This document shows, one piece after another, positions 7,282-15,601 of a stretch of DNA of 64,000 bases (position 1 is its first letter; every line of letters starts with the position of its first letter). Under the pieces are notes generated by a model that was not told where the DNA came from, searched no databases, and saw nothing but the letters and a program-made list of their open reading frames with translations. Origin of the DNA: a virus; the IMG/VR virus record IMGVR_UViG_3300010373_000047, positions 1 through 64,000 of that record; one strand, given 5' to 3'. The translations under genes were made by a program, and so were the position numbers.

Positions 7282-8852
7282 ACGTCAGGGCCGTCGAGCT
7301 TTTTGGTTTTCGTCGCCGGTTTGGGAATCGGAGTTTTCATTTCCCGATCATGGATCTCACTCGCGCGCTGGTTTTCGTCGTCGGACTGCGACATCTGCTG
7401 GTCGTGACTTTCTTGGGTCCGCTGCTCGTTGTTCGCAGCGAACTGTACCTGCTGCGAGGCCATCGCCACCGCGTCCTCAAGCTTGGTTGCGCCCGACGCC
7501 GTGATGATAACCAGCTCGTCAGCAACGCCACCCTTGGGCGGCTGTCCGATTTTCGACCGCCCCTCGTCTGGAGTCATTAGCCCTTTGGAAACATAGCCCG
7601 TTACGGTCTGCATTTCCTTGAGCTGGTCGAGCTGTTCTTCCTGGGTAAAGACAAACTCGATGTCCGTCCATCCGAAATGCTCCTGGATGATCGGGTCCAT
7701 GATTTCGTCTTTGAACCACGCCATGAGCGGCAGGAGGCCTTCTGCGAGCGCCGTTTCTTGCGCCGTTTCGGCCGTCCCACGGTTCATCATTTTGACGAAT
7801 GCGCTGGGCGGAATGCTGAACGCAAAACAGAGGATACGAGCGATCCATTCGTCGTAATCGTTCTTTAGGTTCGGCCCCTTGATCTCGAACGGCTTGGAAT
7901 CACCAGGGAGAAACCGCACTTTGCTTTTGAGCGCGGTATTGCCCTGCAGTAAAAAATCGAACGTCGCCTGAAACTCTGCCGTTTGCGACGGGGTCCATTC
8001 TTTCGGCACCGTAACGATCAGGTCCGGAATCGTGCCTTGCGTCCAATAATCGAGCTGGTATAGCTCCCGACGGATGCCCTGCATGATCTCGAGATACACC
8101 TGCTCGACGGGCGAGTATCCGTATGGGCGGTGATCGGGACGCAGGTTCATCGGAGCGTAAATGATTTCGTCTGCCGTCAAATCGACAATCTGCAACCCTT
8201 TAATGATCTGTTGGTATGCCGGAGACGGAGGCTCGGGTCGACGGCCGAAATCATCGATCTTGGGCGTGATGGTCGCACCATCGATTACGCTGATAGCGTA
8301 TGGAATGCCCGCCTGGGACGGCTGGATGTACAGCGTAGCAGCATCGCAAACAAACAAATCGTCGAACAGCAAACGACACCACGCGTGCCACCTGGTTTGG
8401 CGATCCGGCTTCTTGAAAAACTGCTTAAGGTAAACGATGCGCGGATCGACTGGGGTCGTGTCAAACTTGCCGCGAGGCTTGCCGAGAATCTGAATATCCC
8501 ACGGAATACGGGTGAGCTGATCTTTGCGGGTTTGAATCAGGGTGCGCAGCAACCCGAAACTGTTTGCCATACCGCGAAGCTGCGCAAACGATATCGGCTC
8601 GAACTGTCGCGGCCCATAGTTGATGTTGTAGCCGCTGATGTAATCATACCAGCGAGGCTGGGTGACATTCGGCGGTCCGTACGGCTGAATCGGCTGCTGG
8701 GGCGAGAAGAAGTTTTTCGGATCAAGCTCTTTTATGGCATTTTGCGCCTGGGTGCGGTTTATCGGATCGTCAACTCGAGGGTTGATACCCTTAACCGTTC
8801 CGCCCTGCTGTCGCGCCATCGCCGCTGGGTTCGGATTGTTCTTGCTGGCCAT
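7191..8852 (-). CDS. Portal protein (HK97-like)
   Basis: 553 residues in frame 0. The sequence follows the phage portal pattern: N-terminal region with IRTRKDQL, a central part with LYIQP, a YSPVEQV segment, W-T-Q-G-T-I-P-D and a KMMNRGTAETAQE helix, then a Gln/Lys-rich tail. Role: dodecameric ring at the capsid vertex through which DNA enters and leaves. ATG overlaps the previous stop. The 3' end contains the A9 slippery run described separately, which could add about 60 residues. Confidence 0.87.
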   Translation of the reverse strand: MASKNNPNPAAMARQQGGTVKGINPRVDDPINRTQAQNAIKELDPKNFFSPQQPIQPYGPPNVTQPRWYDYISGYNINYGPRQFEPISFAQLRGMANSFGLLRTLIQTRKDQLTRIPWDIQILGKPRGKFDTTPVDPRIVYLKQFFKKPDRQTRWHAWCRLLFDDLFVCDAATLYIQPSQAGIPYAISVIDGATITPKIDDFGRRPEPPSPAYQQIIKGLQIVDLTADEIIYAPMNLRPDHRPYGYSPVEQVYLEIMQGIRRELYQLDYWTQGTIPDLIVTVPKEWTPSQTAEFQATFDFLLQGNTALKSKVRFLPGDSKPFEIKGPNLKNDYDEWIARILCFAFSIPPSAFVKMMNRGTAETAQETALAEGLLPLMAWFKDEIMDPIIQEHFGWTDIEFVFTQEEQLDQLKEMQTVTGYVSKGLMTPDEGRSKIGQPPKGGVADELVIITASGATKLEDAVAMASQQVQFAANNEQRTQESHDQQMSQSDDENQRASEIHDREMKTPIPKPATKTKKLDGPDVKKKSSEPFISVDPKNLRPAVKPSANWLRY

Positions 8853-9130
8853 TAGTTGTCGGCAAACACAATCGCAACCGGTGTTTGCGGCACAAAATCA
8901 AGCACCGAGCGTTCGATATAGCGCCGCGACGCAGCAGCGCAAAACGCACCAAAGTCGCGCGCCCCGTCCTCGTCACATTCAAACGCTGCGTGTGTTAGCG
9001 ACGCGACGATCTCGCACACGACCGTACATCGGGCGCAAAACAGCGAACCGCGCATGTCGCGCAACCCGCCTGTGGCTTCACCGGTATCGTGACAGGGTTC
9101 GCAAACGCGCAAAATAACAGGGCTTGCCAT
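8852..9130 (-). CDS. 92-aa Cys-rich protein before portal
   Basis: Contains C-E-P-C near residue 10 and C-A-R-C near 32, spaced like a zinc finger, followed by further Cys. The stop overlaps the portal start (TAATG). A possible -10 box TATGAT lies 6 nt from the ATG, so the mRNA may be leaderless. No family recognised; perhaps a small nucleic-acid- or protein-binding factor. Confidence 0.55.
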   Translation of the reverse strand: MASPVILRVCEPCHDTGEATGGLRDMRGSLFCARCTVVCEIVASLTHAAFECDEDGARDFGAFCAAASRRYIERSVLDFVPQTPVAIVFADN

Positions 9131-9136
9131 GATGAA

Positions 9137-9165
9137 ATCATAACAAGCCCTGCGACGGCCGATAA
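9137..9165 (-). promoter_or_regulatory. Candidate promoter for the portal/head operon
   Basis: Minus strand TATGAT (9142-9137) is placed 6 nt before ATG 9130, the same distance as at other promoters here. The box 17 bp upstream (TTATCG) is a poor -35. The site lies in the only gap between the 136-aa gene and the head operon. Confidence 0.35.
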
Positions 9166-9181
9166 TATGCGGTTTGGACGC

Positions 9182-9592
9182 TTAGCCTACTAGCTCGAGG
9201 AAATCCCCTTCGTCGAATGCCTTGACAAACGTTTTCAAAACACCAGGAAGCTCGATACGCCTGCACCCCCTTGCTTTGACGAACGTTTTCAAACCACCAG
9301 GAAGATCGACATCCCTAAACCACGGTCGCCCAATGAGCGGTGATGTATTCCACGCTCGTACTAAAGCGTCTGCTTGTTCTGCGGTAATCTCGTTAGAGTC
9401 GAAGACGACCGCGAATTGAGTAACGTGCGCGTTGCCGAGCGCTCGCGATATCGGACACCCGCAAGACTGTTGCGGCTGCCCAAGCGGAATAGCCTCGAGC
9501 GGCTCTTTACCGAGCGCGCGTCGCGCGATGTTGATCGCCTCGAGCGCCCGCGCCTTGTATGCCTCACGCTGCGTTTCGCGCATCTTCATCAT
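9182..9592 (-). CDS. 136-aa protein with a C-terminal tandem duplication
   Basis: Start at ATG 9592, with AGGAGG 9 nt upstream; it overlaps the helicase 3' end by 29 nt. The protein has a CGCP motif near residue 45 and ends with two copies of L-P-G-x-L-K-T-F-V-K-A, encoded by ~33-bp direct repeats at 9222-9254 and 9276-9308 (54 bp apart, in frame). Function unknown. Confidence 0.55.
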   Translation of the reverse strand: MMKMRETQREAYKARALEAINIARRALGKEPLEAIPLGQPQQSCGCPISRALGNAHVTQFAVVFDSNEITAEQADALVRAWNTSPLIGRPWFRDVDLPGGLKTFVKARGCRRIELPGVLKTFVKAFDEGDFLELVG

Positions 9593-11654
9593 TTCCGTGT
9601 CCCTCCTGGTTGAAAATTTTACCATAGATACCGGTGGTGGCAAGCTGGCGACGGTACTTGCGCACAATCCGCTTGCCGAGCGCCGCTTGTTTGGCTGTCA
9701 ATCGCGCCGACTCGGCTAGGCTGTGGCCAATCTGGGCGTCGATCTTGTTAAAGCCTATACCGTCAAACGTACTCGCCCAGTTACATACGCCAGCAAGCAT
9801 CTTAAGCGCCGTGTGGATGGCCGCAATCTGATCGTTAGGAAGAGCCACGGCCTCGCGAACGATATCCTCGCGCTTGGCTTTTTTGGTTGACGCCTCGTAG
9901 TTCGAGGTCGGAGCGGGCGCTTGCGCCTCTTCTGGCGAATCCTCGACCGCCAAATCAAGCGCCTTGTCTGCGATCTCTTGTTTGGCGATGCAAACCTTGA
10001 TCATTTTGACAGCCACCGATCCGTTCAAAACCAAATGCTGGATTAGGCAAGATTCGCGCTGTCCGATGCGATGCACGCGATCCTCAGCCTGGGTAATGTT
10101 CCCAGGAACCCAGTCTTCCTCGACGAACACTACGTGGCTCGATGCCGTCAGGGTGATGCCGACGCCCGCCGCCGTGATCGAGCCAACGAATACTTGACAG
10201 CTTGGATCGGTTTGGAATCGCTGCACCGCCGCATCGCGATCCGCCAGCTTGGTTTCGCCGTTGACCCGCACCGCCGCATCGCCGAACGCATCCGCGATGC
10301 CGTTCAGGACGTCGTGGTGCCAGCCCATAACCACGATTTTGTGGGTCGGATCGTCCTCAGTTGCATCCTTGAGGAACTCGATAGCCTTCGGCAGCAGCGC
10401 TACCGCCTCTTCGTGCCGAACGCGAGCCAGCTCGCTAAACGCGATACCCTTTGCAGCCTTAAGCCGCGCCACCGCCTCGTGGTAAACGTTCTCGTCGTCG
10501 CCCGCCTTGGCTAGCTCGACGGCCGCTTCGAGGTCGTCAATTTCTGATGCCAGCCTGTCCATGCGTTCGCGCCCTGATGTTACGACGCCCGTTGCGCCGT
10601 TCGCGTCGAGCTCGACTACTTGACGGCGCTTTGCAGGCAATTCGGTTAACACCTCGGCCTTCAGCCGCCGTATCAGGATCGTGGTCCGGAGGATATCCTG
10701 TAGCTCGCCCAGATTGCTCGCGCCGGTAGGTGCACCGGTTCCTGGAGCCCAATTACAAAACCTCTTCGCGAAATCATAGAACCTGGGGCGAACCTCGCCC
10801 TGTTTGTTAACGTATGTCCAGGTTTTCGGATCGAGCCTGAGCAGAAACGGCCACAGCTCGACGGGGCGATTGACGATTGGCGTGCCCGTCATATAAACGC
10901 GCCGCTTTGCCGCGATCTTGTCGATAGCCTCGGAGCGCTTAGCCTTTGGGTTTTTCAGCCGATGGCATTCATCCACCACAAGCAAATCAAACTCCCGCAT
11001 CAGGCTAGCGTGCCGCAGCTTAGCAGTTGGCTTATGCTGTTTTTTGCTTACCGTCTTGTTGTACGCGATGGCGTCTTTGTCGGCTTCCCATACCGACTCG
11101 TAATTGATGATTACGATATCGGTCGCTGGGCATTCCTGGCTCGCCCCGATGCCGATGCTGAACGGGCGCACCAGCCATTTTTTCATCTCGCGCGCCCAGT
11201 TGCCCTTGAGCGTCGCTGGGCAAATCACGCAAACCGTCTGGATTGACGGATCGTAATTGATTAACCCGATGGCCTGGATCGTCTTACCGAGGCCCATTTC
11301 ATCGCCGAGCAGCGTGTTTGGGCGCTTGCTCATGAACGAGATACCGGCCTTCTGGTACGGCAAATAATCGCATCCGGCTGGCGCAGGAATTTGGATCGCT
11401 GCATCCGTAGCCTTGCTAGCCTCGAGCGCCGCGCGCCGCGCCTCGAGCGCTGTTTCGTTCAACGAGGATAGCTCGGCCTTGAGCGTCGCGTCGACGGCAA
11501 ACGAGGCTAGCTTTGCCGCCTTGGTTTTGTCGTCGGTCCACCATTCGCGCCTGTCGGGGTTCCACCGAAACTTTGCCGTCTTGGCAACTTCCTTCTCGTC
11601 GAAGGTGCAGCGGAAAACGTACCGGCTCGGGTTGTCGAGGTGTATTAGCTCCAT
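9564..11654 (-). CDS. SNF2-family DNA helicase/translocase
   Basis: 696 residues. An N-terminal ~90-residue part is followed by Walker A GDEMGLGKT (117-125), DECH (228-231), MTGTP, and the second RecA domain ending with GVGITLTAS and QAEDRVHRIGQ, the full SNF2/SMARCAL1-like set. Role: ATP-driven DNA translocase, probably in replication-fork handling or recombination. The last ~120 residues are basic and not part of the motor. The promoter at 11661-11689 leaves only 6 nt between the -10 box and ATG, so this mRNA is predicted to be leaderless. Confidence 0.87.
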   Translation of the reverse strand: MELIHLDNPSRYVFRCTFDEKEVAKTAKFRWNPDRREWWTDDKTKAAKLASFAVDATLKAELSSLNETALEARRAALEASKATDAAIQIPAPAGCDYLPYQKAGISFMSKRPNTLLGDEMGLGKTIQAIGLINYDPSIQTVCVICPATLKGNWAREMKKWLVRPFSIGIGASQECPATDIVIINYESVWEADKDAIAYNKTVSKKQHKPTAKLRHASLMREFDLLVVDECHRLKNPKAKRSEAIDKIAAKRRVYMTGTPIVNRPVELWPFLLRLDPKTWTYVNKQGEVRPRFYDFAKRFCNWAPGTGAPTGASNLGELQDILRTTILIRRLKAEVLTELPAKRRQVVELDANGATGVVTSGRERMDRLASEIDDLEAAVELAKAGDDENVYHEAVARLKAAKGIAFSELARVRHEEAVALLPKAIEFLKDATEDDPTHKIVVMGWHHDVLNGIADAFGDAAVRVNGETKLADRDAAVQRFQTDPSCQVFVGSITAAGVGITLTASSHVVFVEEDWVPGNITQAEDRVHRIGQRESCLIQHLVLNGSVAVKMIKVCIAKQEIADKALDLAVEDSPEEAQAPAPTSNYEASTKKAKREDIVREAVALPNDQIAAIHTALKMLAGVCNWASTFDGIGFNKIDAQIGHSLAESARLTAKQAALGKRIVRKYRRQLATTGIYGKIFNQEGHGNDEDARNAA

Positions 11655-11660
11655 ACCGTC

Positions 11661-11689
11661 ACCATAACCTAACGCTAGGTTTCGTGCAA
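11661..11689 (-). promoter_or_regulatory. Promoter-operator A (SNF2 helicase)
   Basis: -35 TTGCAC (11689-11684), 17-bp spacer containing the near-palindrome AACCTAGCGTTAGGT, -10 TATGGT (11666-11661), then 6 nt to ATG. One of eight sites with this operator-like spacer. Confidence 0.7.
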
Positions 11690-11693
11690 GCGA

Positions 11694-11861
11694 CTACCAA
11701 GAAATATCTTCGTCGTCTGGCGGTAATTCGCCAATCGTCACCGGCTTGTTTGGTATCGGCTGCTCAAACACCCAAGAGCCCCAGCGTCTATTGAGCTCGT
11801 CTTCGATCTGCTTGAACCATTCGCGATAGTGTGCCCGCAAAATTGGATCGTCTGCGTTCAT
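11694..11861 (-). CDS. Acidic 55-aa protein
   Basis: Start at ATG 11861, 8 nt after a TACAAT -10 box, so probably leaderless; an in-frame codon at 11879 lies inside the promoter. Trp- and acid-rich (RAHYREWFKQIEDELNRRWG; ends PPDDEDISW). No family recognised. Confidence 0.6.
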   Translation of the reverse strand: MNADDPILRAHYREWFKQIEDELNRRWGSWVFEQPIPNKPVTIGELPPDDEDISW

Positions 11862-11869
11862 GGTTGTCG

Positions 11870-11899
11870 ATTGTATCAAGCGGGGTGCGTGAAAGTCAA
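11870..11899 (-). promoter_or_regulatory. Promoter of the 55-aa gene
   Basis: TTGACT (11899-11894), 18-bp spacer, TACAAT (11875-11870), ATG 8 nt further on. The -35 box overlaps the T-run of the terminator just upstream, so the operon boundary is very compact. No palindromic operator in the spacer. Confidence 0.65.
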
Positions 11900-11931
11900 A
11901 AAAATGGGGTGCCGGATCGCTCCGACACCCC
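11898..11931 (-). terminator. Rho-independent terminator
   Basis: Minus-strand stem GGGGTG (with inner CGGA/TCCG) closing to CACCCC (arms 11931-11926 and 11911-11906), followed by A and seven T. Ends transcription of the 192-aa gene at 11951-12529. Confidence 0.8.
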
Positions 11932-11950
11932 GCGCCCGTTGTAAGGCGGA

Positions 11951-12529
11951 TTAGTGCGTTATGGCTCCGTTGCCGTTCAGCGGTTTGCTCGCCTCCTGTT
12001 CCATGATTTCGGCCGTCGCCTGAGAAGCCGGAATCACGTGGATGCCGACGCGGTCATCTTTACTCACACGCAGCACCTGCCGTCCCTTAACCTTGCCCGA
12101 TGCGTCTGTCGTCTGGATGACGACGGCCTCGAGGCGAGCAGGCGTCCCTGGGTTATGCTCGGCGATTGCGCGCTCTAGCAGCTCGACATAAAGGTTCGCG
12201 TCGTCTTTGACGTCGGGATACACCTTCATCAGAACCGCAACCAGTTCGCTCTTCGCGTCAGCGCGCACCGCATCGGACGAGATTTCTTTGTATGCCGCCA
12301 ACATATACGGGATATCAATCGAGCCCGCACGTCCTGTCTTAAGGTTCAGACAAAACGCCCGATTCTTGGCAATGCGCTCGATCCGCACGATTCGGTGCGG
12401 ATAATTTTTGTTGCGCATTTGATACACCTTGCCGACCATATCGGAATACGCCGATTTGCTCGCAGGTCGTGTTGCCGGTCCGGCCGTCCGCTTTGTCTGG
12501 CGTGTAGTTTTCTCGGTTTTGCCTTTCAT
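11951..12529 (-). CDS. 192-aa protein with 'VGKxYQ' domain
   Basis: Start at ATG 12529 (GGAGG 8 nt upstream). The N-terminus is basic and disordered; residues ~30-55 (VGKVYQMRNKNYPHRIVRI) closely match the start of the 114-aa protein at 29697-30041 (VGKLYQAQGKDHPERVVRV), so the two are paralogues or share a domain. A terminator follows. Possibly nucleic-acid-binding because of the basic N-terminus; otherwise unknown. Confidence 0.62.
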   Translation of the reverse strand: MKGKTEKTTRQTKRTAGPATRPASKSAYSDMVGKVYQMRNKNYPHRIVRIERIAKNRAFCLNLKTGRAGSIDIPYMLAAYKEISSDAVRADAKSELVAVLMKVYPDVKDDANLYVELLERAIAEHNPGTPARLEAVVIQTTDASGKVKGRQVLRVSKDDRVGIHVIPASQATAEIMEQEASKPLNGNGAITH

Positions 12530-12668
12530 TGCCCGTGCCTCCGTGCGCCCGAATTTTTTTGTTTTGTGGCGCACGGAGGAGCATTGCATTACCGATGCCA
12601 ATCGTCAATATGGATAATTTTGGCGTATCTTGGATGAGATTACATCAATTAGCGCCGCGTTGCGCTAC

Positions 12669-13019
12669 TTATTCGTCCGCCCAACCCTGCCCAGGGCGGT
12701 AAACCTTGCGCGGTTCTTTGCTCTGCTGCTCGATAACTTTTGCACTTTCGTCAGTTGTGTTAGCAGCAGGTACAAACAGCTCGACGTGTCCGTCTGGGTG
12801 GATAAAGCGCGTCGTGCTGTCAACGCGCACCCCAGGCGTTTTCATCTTCTCGAAAAACGCGCGACCGGTCGCGGGCGCGATGTTGTTGATTGTCCGGATC
12901 GTAATCGTTCCGTCAGGCGCTTCGCTGTATGCGGTCATCGAAAACATCTTGAACCGTCGGTTCAGCATTTGCCCCGCGAGTTCAATCGCGCCATCGTTTT
13001 TAAGCTGCTTGCTGCCCAC
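12669..13019 (-). CDS. 116-aa hypothetical protein
   Basis: GTG 13019 with GAGG just upstream; overlaps the previous gene by 20 nt. Mixed alpha/beta protein with TITIRTINNIAP and FIHPDGHVELFVP, ending in a polar tail. No motif recognised. Last gene of the coupled run that starts at the metallopeptidase (15379). Confidence 0.6.
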   Translation of the reverse strand: MGSKQLKNDGAIELAGQMLNRRFKMFSMTAYSEAPDGTITIRTINNIAPATGRAFFEKMKTPGVRVDSTTRFIHPDGHVELFVPAANTTDESAKVIEQQSKEPRKVYRPGQGWADE

Positions 13020-13395
13020 TTGCCACCTCGTATATTTTCGTGAGCCCGTTTAGGCGCGTCGTTAAACGACCATCGCGCTCAAGTTTCCGACATACCACTT
13101 TGACGTGTTGCGGATTTCGGTTGATGGCTTGCGCCACCCATCGGCTCGACGCGCCGCCTCGCCTAGATAGGAACTCGACGGCCATCCGTTCGACGGTTTG
13201 CAAATGTGGGGCGGATTCAAGCCGTCCAATCAAGCCATCAACCCTGCGTATCTCCTCGACGAGCGCGCGCCGATATGCGTAAACCTCGGCGTGCTCTAGG
13301 CGTTTGCGCGCCATCCACGCCCGTTTGTACTCGCGCTGGCATGGTGTGCAATGATAGCGGGCGAGTCCGTGTACGCACGGTTTGACGCGACCCAT
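13000..13395 (-). CDS. Zinc-finger plus winged-helix-like protein (131 aa)
   Basis: ATG 13395 overlaps the preceding stop (TAATG). The N-terminus has C-x2-H and H-C-x2-C spacing (CVHGLARYHCTPC), followed by a basic helix; the C-terminal ~60 residues (SSRWVAQAINRNPQHVKVVCRKLERDG) read as a helix-turn-helix with a wing. A DNA-binding regulator is likely. Confidence 0.6.
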   Translation of the reverse strand: MGRVKPCVHGLARYHCTPCQREYKRAWMARKRLEHAEVYAYRRALVEEIRRVDGLIGRLESAPHLQTVERMAVEFLSRRGGASSRWVAQAINRNPQHVKVVCRKLERDGRLTTRLNGLTKIYEVASGQQAA

Positions 13396-13727
13396 TAGAT
13401 ACGCCACCACCACACGTCAGGCTTGGGTCCGTTGTAAGTACAGTCTGGACACACCACACCGACAATAGCGCTACGCGCCCTTAGCGTCATGTGGTGCGTG
13501 TCAAGAATACCGTAGCTCGGCTCATGTTGACGAATCAGCGTCCACTCGAACGTTTCGCCGCCACCGCCATTCCACGGAGTTCTACGGGTGCATCGCGAGC
13601 AGTTTTGTATGGCGCTAACGGTACGCTCCTCTAAGGTAAAAAATCTTTGCGTCGCGCGACGCACGGATGCCGCGATATCGCCGCGAATGCCTTCGTCGAA
13701 GGCTTGATCTAGCGTATAACCCGCCAT
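13395..13727 (-). CDS. 110-aa Cys-containing protein
   Basis: ATG 13727 lies 4 nt after the preceding stop. Two C-x2-C pairs (CSRC and CPDC) about 50 residues apart suggest one zinc ribbon. Ends with a Trp-rich tail (DVWWWRI). Coupled to neighbours. Function unknown. Confidence 0.58.
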   Translation of the reverse strand: MAGYTLDQAFDEGIRGDIAASVRRATQRFFTLEERTVSAIQNCSRCTRRTPWNGGGGETFEWTLIRQHEPSYGILDTHHMTLRARSAIVGVVCPDCTYNGPKPDVWWWRI

Positions 13728-13731
13728 TGGA

Positions 13732-13998
13732 TCAGCCAACGTTCGCACATACCCCAAAGCGCTCTTTGTGTGAGCGCTTTCGCGTATGAGCAACGCGCGC
13801 CGATGCCGCAACCACCGCCCGCCGCCGCTGCGCCTTGTACCCCTTACGGGTCGACTTCGATCCGTGGTTGGTCGTCCAGTTAGACCGGTGCGGGTTGATG
13901 CGTCGGTGCCCCTGGACGGTAAACGGATTATTCCGCTCTGATAAAAACGCCCGCGCGATTATGCTTTCGATTGCCGGATCGATGTTGGTAAACGTCAC
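13732..13998 (-). CDS. Basic 88-aa protein
   Basis: GTG 13998 overlaps the RNA-ligase stop (GTGA). Strongly basic, with many Arg/Lys/His in the second half; perhaps binds nucleic acid. No family recognised. Confidence 0.55.
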   Translation of the reverse strand: MTFTNIDPAIESIIARAFLSERNNPFTVQGHRRINPHRSNWTTNHGSKSTRKGYKAQRRRAVVAASARVAHTRKRSHKERFGVCANVG

Positions 13999-14915
13999 TT
14001 GTCGCTCCCGTTAAACTGTTGCTCGAGTAGTCTCTCCTTGTACCATTCCGGCAGCCCGCGCGTCAAAAGTCGCTGGATTTGAGGCCAAGCCCACGCGAAC
14101 AGCTTGTCGCGGATTTCAGCCTCGCATTCCGCGCGCACGTCAACCGGCACAGATTTCATCAGTGCTCCGATATCGCGAGGCGAGTTGTCGAGCGTGCCGT
14201 CCTCGGCGAGGCGCTGAACGGCTTTCGCCCAGCGTGCGGGCGTGCGAAGCTGTTCGCCCAGCATCGTGACGATATCCTGCGCGCCAGGATTGCGGGTTTT
14301 CCACTCTCCGGCGTGCGTCTCCTTGAATAACTCTGAGACAAACTTTCCCATAAGCACGTGACCGTCGATGCCGAAGCGCCGATAGTTCTTCAGCACGACG
14401 CCTTCGATTTTCTGTCCGCCGAGTACTGATTCGCGCTCGAGGTATTCGCGCACGTCGGCAACGCCGAGACGATCCACCTTGTAGCACGGCACGCATTCGA
14501 TTCCGATGCGCCCCGCTTCGTCAAGTTTGGCCTCGGGCGATAAATAAGACTCGATGCCATCGTTGATGTCGAACAGCATCAAATAATTGAGCGGCACGCG
14601 CTTGTAACACAGCGTGTTGTGTTTGGGTTTGGCCAGATACTCGGCGCGATAAACCCACCCAGGCGTCAGACGTTCGGCGATGGCGCGAACCGTATCGCAC
14701 GCTTCGGCAAACATCTTCGGCGGTGCGTCAATCGGAAACGTAGCGTTGTGCGAACGCACCAGCAGCGGCCCGAGCGGATGGTCGGGAAATAACCCGAACG
14801 AAAACTGGGAGCCGTCGATTTTTTCTTCGACGACGACCGGATCGTCAAGCAAATGCTCGAGCGCCCGATGCCCGAGCGCGTATATCTTGCCGTAGCTATT
14901 CAGCGAGTCCATCAC
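13995..14915 (-). CDS. RNA ligase family nucleotidyltransferase
   Basis: 306 residues with the ordered motifs of ATP-dependent RNA ligases: motif I EEKIDGSQF with the nucleotide-accepting Lys near residue 33, motif III-like YRAEYL, motif IV EGVVLKNY and motif V MGKFV. The C-terminal ~90 residues are a separate helical part. Role: joins RNA ends through an adenylylated enzyme, classically to repair tRNA cut by host anticodon nucleases. No polynucleotide kinase-phosphatase gene is seen next to it. It could also act on nicked duplexes. Start GTG 14915 overlaps the previous gene. Confidence 0.82.
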   Translation of the reverse strand: MMDSLNSYGKIYALGHRALEHLLDDPVVVEEKIDGSQFSFGLFPDHPLGPLLVRSHNATFPIDAPPKMFAEACDTVRAIAERLTPGWVYRAEYLAKPKHNTLCYKRVPLNYLMLFDINDGIESYLSPEAKLDEAGRIGIECVPCYKVDRLGVADVREYLERESVLGGQKIEGVVLKNYRRFGIDGHVLMGKFVSELFKETHAGEWKTRNPGAQDIVTMLGEQLRTPARWAKAVQRLAEDGTLDNSPRDIGALMKSVPVDVRAECEAEIRDKLFAWAWPQIQRLLTRGLPEWYKERLLEQQFNGSDK

Positions 14916-15379
14916 CCACCCTCGTTCTTTGATTCCTCGAATGCGCGCTGGAACGCCCGCAGATCTGCTGCATACGCCCCGTAGCGCCTAATAATAGACT
15001 CGAACTCCTCGACGTCGTGTCGAACGAGGCGCAGTCTAACCAAGTCGGAATCTGGGTCGCGTTTTGGCTCTCCGGTTTCCTCGTTTACCACTACGCCAAC
15101 ATGCGCCAGCTCGTGATCGAGCACCGCAACCTGGAACGTTTTGTCGCCGCGCTTTTCCAGCTCGCCCCACAAATCCTTGGCCAGCGTAATGACGAAATCG
15201 AATCCGTGGAGGGTGCGATCCTGGTCGCCAACTTTGCGGCACGTACCGCATTTTCCAGGCATCTCGTCCTTAAACATATAGGCGATCCGCAGAGCGTTGT
15301 CGCGGATTACCGGATAGTGATCGTCGATCAGCCCTTGCGCCATATCGGCCAGCATTTGTGATTGCTCAAATAGTGCCAT
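14912..15379 (-). CDS. Putative phage metallopeptidase (HExxH)
   Basis: 155 residues with HELAH in the middle (zinc ligands and Glu), a C-G-T-C pair near residue 43 and a DVEEF segment near 125 that may give the third ligand; this matches the 'putative phage metallopeptidase' type. Its promoter is near consensus (TTGACA-17-GATAAT) and the ATG is 6 nt beyond the -10 box, so the mRNA is likely leaderless. First gene of a run to 12669. Substrate unknown. Confidence 0.7.
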   Translation of the reverse strand: MALFEQSQMLADMAQGLIDDHYPVIRDNALRIAYMFKDEMPGKCGTCRKVGDQDRTLHGFDFVITLAKDLWGELEKRGDKTFQVAVLDHELAHVGVVVNEETGEPKRDPDSDLVRLRLVRHDVEEFESIIRRYGAYAADLRAFQRAFEESKNEGG

Positions 15380-15385
15380 GTCGTG

Positions 15386-15414
15386 ATTATCCGGTTGTTA
15401 CGACAAATTGTCAA
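15386..15414 (-). promoter_or_regulatory. Near-consensus promoter (metallopeptidase / RNA ligase operon)
   Basis: TTGACA (15414-15409), 17-bp spacer, GATAAT (15391-15386), 6 nt, ATG. The -35 box lies inside the last codons of the upstream 67-aa gene. No operator palindrome in the spacer. Confidence 0.75.
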
Positions 15415-15601
15415 AAATTGGCCTGGTGTGAATTGCCGCGATTACAGCTTCGCGCCTCGTACGTCCGCGCGCCAGCTCTTTGTATTTGTGAGGCTCGAGG
15501 CTAGAACCGTCAAACACGATCCATTCGCGCCCATGCCGCTCGGCAAACCAACGACGTATTCGCAGCTCTGCTATGATGCCGCTTGGTGACGTGTCTATCA
15601 A
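15398..15601 (-). CDS. 67-aa hypothetical protein
   Basis: TTG 15601 overlaps the HNH stop (TTGA). Contains EWIVFDG and a basic middle (RGRTRREAV), like small domains of unknown function next to nucleases. The promoter of the next operon lies in its 3' end. Confidence 0.55.
   Translation of the reverse strand: MIDTSPSGIIAELRIRRWFAERHGREWIVFDGSSLEPHKYKELARGRTRREAVIAAIHTRPIFDNLS

Noticed and set aside
12529-12610. Promoter before the 192-aa gene (TTGACG near 12615)
   Set aside because: The -35-like box is present, but no -10 box lies at 16-18 bp; the nearest (TAATGC) is too close.
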